A stretch of 64,000 bases of DNA from Brachybacterium sp. FME24 (lineage in GTDB: Bacteria > Actinomycetota > Actinomycetes > Actinomycetales > Dermabacteraceae), in NCBI RefSeq assembly GCF_014897705.1, contig NZ_JABUXV010000005.1, positions 124,001 through 188,000 on the forward strand. The letters are read 5' to 3'. Below, one piece after another: positions 58,786-64,000 of this stretch (the first letter of the stretch is position 1; every line of letters begins with the position of its first letter). Position numbers and translations under genes: made by a program. A model generated the notes under the pieces. It saw nothing but the letters and a program-made list of their open reading frames with translations. It did no database searches and was not told the origin of the DNA.

Positions 58786-59643
58786 TCAGATGCGGCAGGC
58801 CTGGATGGCAGTGACCAGGATGGCCCGGGCGCCGGCGTCGTACAGGTCATCCATCATGCGGTGGGCGGCGCGTCGGTCGACCATGGCCCGGACCGCGGAC
58901 CATTCCCGGCCATGCAGGGGCGAGACCGTCGGCGCCTGCAGACCGGGCGTGATCTCCACGGCCTTCTCGAGCAGCGCGGTGGGCACGTCGTAGTCGAGCA
59001 TCACGTACTCCCGGGCCACGAGCACGCCGCGGATACGACGCTCGAGAACCTCGAGGATGTGCGCCGCGGCGTCGTCGAGCACCATGCCGGGGCGGGAGAA
59101 GAGGACGGCCTGGCTGGTCATGATCGGATCGCCGAAGGGCTCCAGGCCCGCCTGACGCAGCGTGGTGCCGGTCTCGACGACATCGGCGATCACATCGGCC
59201 ACTCCCAGGCGGATCGACGACTCGACCGCCCCATCGAGGTGGACCACCGAGGCGCTCACGCCGCGCTCGGAGAGGTAGTCCTCGACCAGGTTCTCGTAGC
59301 TGGTGGCGATGCGGGTGCCCTCGAGGCTCGCCACGTCCTGGTGGCTGCCGGTCGGGGCGGCGAAGCGGAAGGTCGATCGTGCGAAGCCGAGAGGCAGGAT
59401 CTCCTGCGCCGGGGTGCGCGAATCGATCAGCATGTCCTCACCGGTGATGCCGACGTCCACCGTGCCGGAGCCGACGTACACCGCGATGTCCCGGGGGCGC
59501 AGGTGGAACAGCTCGACACCGTTCTCCTCGTCGACCACGACGAGCTCCTTGGCCATGCCGCGGCGCCGATATCCGGCCTCCTGCAGCAGGTCGGCGGCGG
59601 GCTCGGACAGAGCGCCCTTGTTGGGGACTGCGATACGCAGCAC
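58786..59643 (-). CDS. hisG: ATP phosphoribosyltransferase (long form)
   Basis: A 285-residue first enzyme of histidine synthesis. LRIAVPNKGALSEPAADLL is the N-terminal signature; DVGITGEDML, TSYENLVEDYL and LDGAVESSIRLGVADVIADVVETGTTLRQAGL (the PRPP-binding E-x-x-x-x-x-A-D-x-I-x-D-x-V-x-x-G block) complete the catalytic domain. Residues about 210-285 form the ACT-like histidine-feedback domain of the long HisG form, so no HisZ is needed. GTG start with GGAGG upstream, 71 bp after hisE. Confidence 0.94.
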   Translation of the reverse strand: MLRIAVPNKGALSEPAADLLQEAGYRRRGMAKELVVVDEENGVELFHLRPRDIAVYVGSGTVDVGITGEDMLIDSRTPAQEILPLGFARSTFRFAAPTGSHQDVASLEGTRIATSYENLVEDYLSERGVSASVVHLDGAVESSIRLGVADVIADVVETGTTLRQAGLEPFGDPIMTSQAVLFSRPGMVLDDAAAHILEVLERRIRGVLVAREYVMLDYDVPTALLEKAVEITPGLQAPTVSPLHGREWSAVRAMVDRRAAHRMMDDLYDAGARAILVTAIQACRI

Positions 59644-59714
59644 GGTTCCTCCTCGGCCGCCGCGGCGGCCCATGGCACGGGAGTCGATGAACAGGGAAAG
59701 CAGGGGCCGGCGGC

Positions 59715-59978
59715 TCAGAGCTGCCGGTAGACGTCCTCGAGGCTGATGCCCTTGGCGACCATCATCACCTGCAGGTGATAGAGGAGTTGGCTGATCTCCA
59801 TGGCGGCGTCCTCCTGCGACTCGTACTCGCAGGCCATCCACACCTCCGCCGCCTCTTCCACGATCTTCTTGCCGATCTGGTGGACGCCGGCATCGAGTTC
59901 GCGGACGGTGCCCGACCCCTCGGGACGGGTACGGGCCTTCTCGGTCAGCTCGACGAACAATGCTTCGAAATCCTTCAC
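59715..59978 (-). CDS. hisE: Phosphoribosyl-ATP diphosphatase
   Basis: An 87-residue MazG-like enzyme for the second step of histidine synthesis. [20 protein letters not shown], then [21 protein letters not shown] contains the E-E-x-x-E metal site, and [27 protein letters not shown] is the closing helix pair. It cleaves PR-ATP to PR-AMP. Leaderless GTG start (TACCCT 6 nt upstream). Co-directional with hisG. Confidence 0.94.
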   Translation of the reverse strand: MKDFEALFVELTEKARTRPEGSGTVRELDAGVHQIGKKIVEEAAEVWMACEYESQEDAAMEISQLLYHLQVMMVAKGISLEDVYRQL

Positions 59979-59984
59979 GCCACC

Positions 59985-59990
59985 AGGGTA
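59985..59990 (-). promoter_or_regulatory. -10 box of leaderless hisE
   Basis: TACCCT on the minus strand, 6 nt before the GTG at 59978; identical box and spacing to pafBC. Confidence 0.6.
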
Positions 59991-60039
59991 CGCGCCCCGG
60001 TGAGCGGTCCGCGCGCCGGACCACCCACCGGGAGCCGGA

Positions 60040-60744
60040 TCACTCCCGGCGCACTGTCGGATCCAGGTGCGCGGTCTCCACGGAGACTCGTTCGTCGTGA
60101 TCGTGCCGACTGCGCACCCGCCACCAGACGAAGAACCCGATCAGGGTGAAGGCGCCGTAGAACACATACATGAAGGCGCTGGCGTAGTACCCGGCGCTGA
60201 TCAGCAGCGGCACGCCGACGATGTCGACCGCCACCCAGATCAGCCAGAACTCGACCCAGCCCTTGGCCATGCCGAAGGTCGCCAGCAGGCTGCCGACGAA
60301 GATCCAGGCGTCGGCCCAGACCGGCTCGTAGGAGCCCAGGGCGCGGAACAGCGGGGTCAGCGCCGCGGTGCCGCCCACGAGGAGGACGACGAGCAGGGCG
60401 CGTGTGCCCCAGGACGCCCAGCGGGGTTCGACAGCGGTGCCGCCCTCGTGCTGGGCCTGACGCCAGCGCACCCATCCGTAGATGCTGGTGGCGATGAACA
60501 TGATCTGACGCCCGGCCTGGCCGAGGAGGTCCACGGCCTGGGGATTGCCGAAGACCGAACCCAGGAATACCGTCAGCAGCAGCAGGTTGCCGACGATGCC
60601 GATGGGCCAGGCCCAGATCTTGCGGCGCATGCCGCCCAGCGCGCTGAGCAGTCCGAAGACGTTGCCCAGCACCTCGCGCAGAAGGAGGAACTGGCCGCCG
60701 GCGAAGGTGATTCGCGCGTCGAAGAGCCACTGCAGGATGTCCAT
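60040..60744 (-). CDS. pnuX: PnuC-family transporter, probably riboflavin importer (PnuX/RibM)
   Basis: A 234-residue membrane protein with about seven helices. [51 protein letters not shown] has the PnuC-type GN-x-L and YGW-x-x-W motifs; [40 protein letters not shown] is the second conserved block (W-x-x-W-I-x-x-D). PnuC proteins move nicotinamide riboside, but an FMN riboswitch directly precedes this gene, which is the arrangement of the riboflavin transporters RibM/PnuX of actinobacteria. AGAAAGGA is 5 nt before the ATG. Riboflavin as substrate is inferred from the riboswitch. Confidence 0.88.
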   Translation of the reverse strand: MDILQWLFDARITFAGGQFLLLREVLGNVFGLLSALGGMRRKIWAWPIGIVGNLLLLTVFLGSVFGNPQAVDLLGQAGRQIMFIATSIYGWVRWRQAQHEGGTAVEPRWASWGTRALLVVLLVGGTAALTPLFRALGSYEPVWADAWIFVGSLLATFGMAKGWVEFWLIWVAVDIVGVPLLISAGYYASAFMYVFYGAFTLIGFFVWWRVRSRHDHDERVSVETAHLDPTVRRE

Positions 60745-60796
60745 GTCGGTCCTTTCTCCGTCGGATGCAGTGGCTCCGGGGGAAAAGGGGTTCCGG

Positions 60797-60841
60797 CAGG
60801 ACGTCGGGACGCGTGGTGGCGTCCTGACGACATGCAGGACG
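60797..60841 (-). promoter_or_regulatory. Expression platform of the FMN riboswitch
   Basis: Read on the minus strand, three 7-nt segments occur in order: CGTCCTG (60841-60835), CAGGACG (60826-60820) and CGTCCTG (60803-60797). The middle one can pair perfectly with either outer copy, giving two mutually exclusive hairpins between the aptamer and the start codon, as expected for an on/off switch. Confidence 0.65.
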
Positions 60842-60953
60842 TGCGCCTCTCATCCAGGCTGTACTGTCGGTGCCGGAATTTCACCGGCTCCACCGCCGTA
60901 GCGGGTCGCGGACTGTCACCGCCGGCTCGGACTTTCACCGACCCCGGAGCACG
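60841..60953 (-). ncRNA. FMN riboswitch (RFN element)
   Basis: On the minus strand the conserved RFN blocks appear in order: CTCCGGGGTCGGTGAAAGTC, CCGGCGGTGACAGTCCGCGA, GGAGCCGGTGAAATTCCGGC, ACCGACAGTACAGCCTGGAT and GAGAGGCGCAC. These are the almost invariant segments of the FMN aptamer. It lies about 95 nt upstream of the PnuC-family gene and would lower its expression when FMN is abundant. Confidence 0.95.
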
Positions 60954-61058
60954 TCACTGGTCGTGACAGGTCAAGAGTAGACCCGAACCGCTGTGACCTG
61001 GCACTCCATGATGCCCTGTGATCGCCCAGCGGCTGTCGGAACATGCCGTGCGCGCTGG
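60954..61058 (-). promoter_or_regulatory. Promoter region of the riboswitch transcript
   Basis: The 105-bp gap between rpe and the aptamer. On the minus strand TCTACTCT at about 60975-60982 is a plausible -10 element, with a weak -35 in the GGTCACAG region. No other feature is seen. Confidence 0.4.
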
Positions 61059-61745
61059 TCAGTGAGCGCTGTGGGCGCGGGCCAGTTCGCGCAGGGCAGA
61101 GATCTCCTGTGCTGCGTCCTGGGCCTGGTAGATCGCGGAGCCCGCCACGAATACATTCGCACCGGCCTCGGCGCAGCGTTCGATCGTCTCGCGGCTCACC
61201 CCGCCGTCGACCTGGATCGAGACCTCGAGGTTCGATGCGCTGATCGCCGCGCGGGCGCGACGGATCTTGGGGAGCATGGAGTCCAGGAAGCTCTGCCCGC
61301 CGAAGCCCGGCTCGACGGTCATCAGCAGCAGCATGTCGAACTCGCCGATCACATCGAGCAACGGCTCGACGGGTGTGGCGGGGCGCAGTGCGACGCCGAC
61401 CTCGGTGTTCTTGCGGCGCAGATCCCGCGCGAGCTTGATGGGAGCCCGTGCGGCCTCGAGGTGGAAGGTCACCGAGGAGGCGCCCGCCTCGGCGAACACC
61501 GGCGCCTGGCGATCGGCGTCGTCGATCATCAGATGCGCGTCCACCGGGATCGTGCTGCGCTCGACGATCTGCTCCACCATGGCCGGGCCGAAGGTCAGGT
61601 TCGGCACGAAGTGGTTGTCCATGACGTCGACGTGGACGCTGTCCGCGCTGGAGATCTTGTCGAGCTCCGTGCCGATGCTCATGAAATCGGCGTTGAGGAT
61701 GCTGGGATGGATGTACTGGCCATCGGTCGAGTACGCGGCGTTCAT
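61059..61745 (-). CDS. rpe: Ribulose-phosphate 3-epimerase
   Basis: A 228-residue TIM-barrel enzyme of the pentose phosphate pathway. HPSILNADF, VHVDVMDNHFVPNLTFGP (metal-binding H-x-D and the D-x-x-F-V-P-N motif), PVDAHLMI, LLMTVEPGFGGQSF and SIQVDGGVSRET hold the catalytic Asp pair and phosphate-binding loops. The start overlaps the rsmB stop by 1 nt (TGATG), so fmt, rsmB and rpe form one coupled series. Confidence 0.95.
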   Translation of the reverse strand: MNAAYSTDGQYIHPSILNADFMSIGTELDKISSADSVHVDVMDNHFVPNLTFGPAMVEQIVERSTIPVDAHLMIDDADRQAPVFAEAGASSVTFHLEAARAPIKLARDLRRKNTEVGVALRPATPVEPLLDVIGEFDMLLLMTVEPGFGGQSFLDSMLPKIRRARAAISASNLEVSIQVDGGVSRETIERCAEAGANVFVAGSAIYQAQDAAQEISALRELARAHSAH

Positions 61746-63298
61746 CAGTGCTGGGGTCCTTCCACGGTGGGGGCCGCCTGCTTGCGCAGCAGGCAGATGT
61801 ACATGGCATCGGTGCCGTGGACGTGCGGCCACAGCTGCACCGCGGGTCCGTCACCGAGCTCGACGTCGGCCTGCTTCGCGGGCAGGATCCCGGCGCGCAC
61901 GGCATCGCGGGCATCGAGCTGCTCGATGTCGTCGCGGCGCCTGAGTACGTCGTCGACGACCAGGCGGGTCTCGGCCAGGTGCGGGGAGCAGGTCACGTAG
62001 GCGACCACTCCCCCGGGCGCGGCGGCGTCCAGCGCCGAGCGCAGCAGATCCCGCTGCAGGCTGGAGAGCTGACCGATGTCGCCGGGGGTGCGGCGCCAGC
62101 GGGCCTCGGGCCGGCGGCGCAGAGCGCCCAGGCCCGAGCAGGGCACATCGGCCAGGACGCGGGAGAACCGACCGGGCAGCTCGTCACCGATCGCGGTGCC
62201 GTCGGCGGTGCGGGTGGTGATCTCGCAGCCGGCGTCCAGCAGGGTGGCGATCGCGCGTTCGACCAGCTCGGTGCGGTGGGGCTGCAGCTCGATGGCGAGC
62301 AGATCCGCGTCGTGGCCGACGCTCAGGCCGCCCAGCAGGGCGGTCTTGCCACCGGGGCCGGCGCACAGATCGAGCCAGTGCGCGTCCTCGCCCCGGACCA
62401 GGTCGTCGGCACCGAGGGCGAGGGCGAGGGCCGCGAGCTGGCTGCCTTCGTCCTGCACCGCGACGCGTCCCTCCTTGACGGGGTCCATGGCGCCGGGATC
62501 GCCGGAGGGCCAGGAGGCGGCGAACATGCTGAGGTGCCCCTCGCTCGCCCCGTGATCGATGAGCTCGTCGAGATCGGTGAGGCCGGGCCGCATGACCAGC
62601 GAGACCGCCGGGGCGGCATTCTGGGCGGCCAGCAGCTCCTCGATCTCCTCGCGGTCGCGGCCGTGGCCACCGAGGGCGTCGATCAGGGCGCGCACCACCC
62701 ACCGCGGGTGCGAATGCACGACGGCGAGGTGCCCGGTGAAGTCCTTCTCGCGGTCGGGAGCGACCTCGGCGATCCATTCGTCCAGAGGCTTGCCACCGAC
62801 CCGTCGCAGGACGGCGTTGGCGAAGCTCGCGGCGCCCGCGCCCACCTCGGAGCGGGCCAGGGCCACGGTCTCGGAGGTCGCGGCGTGCGGGGCGACGGTC
62901 ATGTCCAGCAGCTGATAGGCGCCCAGGCGCAGCACGTCCACGAGGGCGGGGTCGACCTCCTCGAGCGGTCGGTCCACGCACGCGGCGAGGATCGCGTCCA
63001 GACGGCCCAGAGCACGCAGCGAGCCGTAGAACAGCTCGGTGGTGAAGGCGGCGTCCCGACCGGAGACCCGGTACGAACGCAGCAGCCGCGGCAGCACCAG
63101 GTTCGCGTAGGAATCATCCTCCCGCACCAGGCGCAGACCCTCGTAGGCCACCTGACGGGACGGGGTGGAGCTGCGACCGCGCTCGGACGGGCGCGAGGAG
63201 GAATAGCCGCGGCGGGGGCCGCCCTCGCCGCGGGCGCCGGAGCGCTCGCGACCCTTGGCATCGCGCCCTGCACTGCTGCCGCGTCGGTTCTCGGTCAT
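61745..63298 (-). CDS. rsmB: 16S rRNA m5C methyltransferase, RsmB/NOP family
   Basis: A 517-residue protein with an Arg/Gly/Ser-rich basic N-terminal tail (1-45), a NusB-like RNA-binding domain (about 48-185, ending in ASFANAVLRRVGG), and the methyltransferase domain: WLDLCAGPGGKTALL (SAM motif I, about residue 305), DVPCSGLGALRRRPEARWRR with the PCSG cysteine, and YVTCSPHLAETRLVVDDVL with the catalytic TC cysteine. RsmB methylates C967 of 16S rRNA. Start ATG overlaps the fmt stop (ATGA). Confidence 0.93.
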   Translation of the reverse strand: MTENRRGSSAGRDAKGRERSGARGEGGPRRGYSSSRPSERGRSSTPSRQVAYEGLRLVREDDSYANLVLPRLLRSYRVSGRDAAFTTELFYGSLRALGRLDAILAACVDRPLEEVDPALVDVLRLGAYQLLDMTVAPHAATSETVALARSEVGAGAASFANAVLRRVGGKPLDEWIAEVAPDREKDFTGHLAVVHSHPRWVVRALIDALGGHGRDREEIEELLAAQNAAPAVSLVMRPGLTDLDELIDHGASEGHLSMFAASWPSGDPGAMDPVKEGRVAVQDEGSQLAALALALGADDLVRGEDAHWLDLCAGPGGKTALLGGLSVGHDADLLAIELQPHRTELVERAIATLLDAGCEITTRTADGTAIGDELPGRFSRVLADVPCSGLGALRRRPEARWRRTPGDIGQLSSLQRDLLRSALDAAAPGGVVAYVTCSPHLAETRLVVDDVLRRRDDIEQLDARDAVRAGILPAKQADVELGDGPAVQLWPHVHGTDAMYICLLRKQAAPTVEGPQH

Positions 63299-64000
63299 GC
63301 CCGCACTCCGTCCTTCTCGTTCATCTGATCCTGATCGTCCTGCGTGAAGGCGGCGTCGGCGGCCAGGGCCGCACCGCGGGCCCAGTCCGCCGCCCGCATC
63401 GGCCGCTTCCCGGCCGGGGCGAGGGTCGACAGGGCTATGACGTCGGTGCCGGTGCCCACGAGCACCTGACGCTTGGTGGCCTCGATCCGCCCGGGCGGCA
63501 GCCGTGGGTGCTCGGGCGCCTCGTCGAGACCGAGGATCTTGGCGCGGGCACCGTCGAAGAACGTCCACGCGCCCGGCTGCGGGCTCATGCCGCGGATATG
63601 GGCACTGACCTCCTCGGCGGGAAGAGTCCACTCGATGCGGGCCTCGGCGGTGCTGAGCTTGGCGGCATGGGTGGCGAGGGAGCCGTCCTGCGGGGTGAGG
63701 GTCGCTGTTCCGTCCTCGAGGGCGTCCAGCGCCTGCAGGAGCACCGACGCGCCGCTGACGGCCATCCGGTCCAGGAGCTCGCCGGAGGTCTCCAGCTCAC
63801 CGATCGTGGTCCGGGCCGTGGTGATGACGTCGCCGGTATCCAGGCCCTTCTCGAGGCGGAACACGCTCATGCCGGTCTCACGCTGCCCGGCGAGCACGGC
63901 ACGCTGGGCCGGGGCCGCACCGCGCCAGGCAGGCAGCAGCGAGAAGTGCAGGTTCACCCAGCCATGGGTGGGGATGTCCAACGCCGCCTGCGGAACCAGG
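63295..64000 (-). CDS. fmt: Methionyl-tRNA formyltransferase (5' end outside window)
   Basis: The frame is open to the end of the window, so the start lies beyond 64000 and about 235 C-terminal residues are visible. LVPQAALDIPTHGWVNLHFSLLPAWRGAAP is the conserved active-site loop with the SLLP motif, GMSVFRLEKGLDTGDV the following strand, and the C-terminal OB-like domain (about AEARIEWTLPAEEVSAHIRGMSPQPGAW) binds tRNA. The enzyme formylates initiator Met-tRNA. It is the first visible gene of the fmt-rsmB-rpe series. Confidence 0.94.
   Translation of the reverse strand, partial: LVPQAALDIPTHGWVNLHFSLLPAWRGAAPAQRAVLAGQRETGMSVFRLEKGLDTGDVITTARTTIGELETSGELLDRMAVSGASVLLQALDALEDGTATLTPQDGSLATHAAKLSTAEARIEWTLPAEEVSAHIRGMSPQPGAWTFFDGARAKILGLDEAPEHPRLPPGRIEATKRQVLVGTGTDVIALSTLAPAGKRPMRAADWARGAALAADAAFTQDDQDQMNEKDGVRA

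Overview
The window is chromosomal DNA of a high-GC Gram-positive bacterium (Actinomycetota). Clade markers are rbpA, a fused pafBC, a tatA-tatC-helY block, an actinobacterial glgA/glgC pair, an imuA-imuB-dnaE2 mutasome under an actinobacterial LexA box, and an apolipoprotein N-acyltransferase/polyprenol-phosphate mannose synthase pair. The gene set and protein style suggest Micrococcales, probably Brachybacterium or a close relative; that genus call is inference. No rRNA, tRNA, CRISPR array or intact insertion sequence was found.

Layout. 1-9.8 kb is accessory in character: an ABC exporter, a strong candidate dif (XerC/XerD) site at 3025-3052, then a roughly 305-bp direct repeat of the 3' end of a drug-efflux gene flanking a HIT protein and a phosphotransferase, followed by the intact efflux gene, an acyltransferase and a queuosine-precursor transporter. 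9.8-17.2 kb has a Tat-exported GH25 muramidase and a TetR/MMPL/YhgE export locus with a clear operator. 17.2-23.3 kb is the SOS-controlled mutasome on the minus strand. 23.3-34.7 kb is mixed: a DUF222-HNH protein, a sorbitol/xylitol-type dehydrogenase, small enzymes, an ECF41-type sigma factor interrupted by one in-frame TGA and facing a monooxygenase through twin matching promoters, a SpoU methyltransferase and a secreted DUF6351 protein.

34.8-46 kb holds an RNB ribonuclease, glycogen genes (glgA divergent from glgC-serB), fabG, an operon of two related proline/tryptophan-motif membrane proteins with SURF1, a GDPD, and rbpA behind a SigR-like promoter. 46-57 kb is a long minus-strand series, pafBC, tatA, tatC, diacylglycerol kinase-like, helY, an amidohydrolase remnant, lnt, ppm1, mostly joined by 4-bp stop/start overlaps. 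57-64 kb has DUF3866, a PH-domain protein, hisE-hisG, an FMN riboswitch driving a PnuC-family (probably riboflavin) transporter, then fmt-rsmB-rpe.

A recurring feature is leaderless expression: twelve genes carry a TANNNT -10 box exactly 6 or 7 nt before the start codon, which also decides several starts. The most noteworthy items are the dif candidate, the ECF41 sigma gene whose WLPEP tryptophan is a TGA while its two target-like promoters remain intact, the MMPL exporter with a degenerate ABC-ATPase-like tail next to YhgE, and the FMN riboswitch with three mutually exclusive pairing segments.
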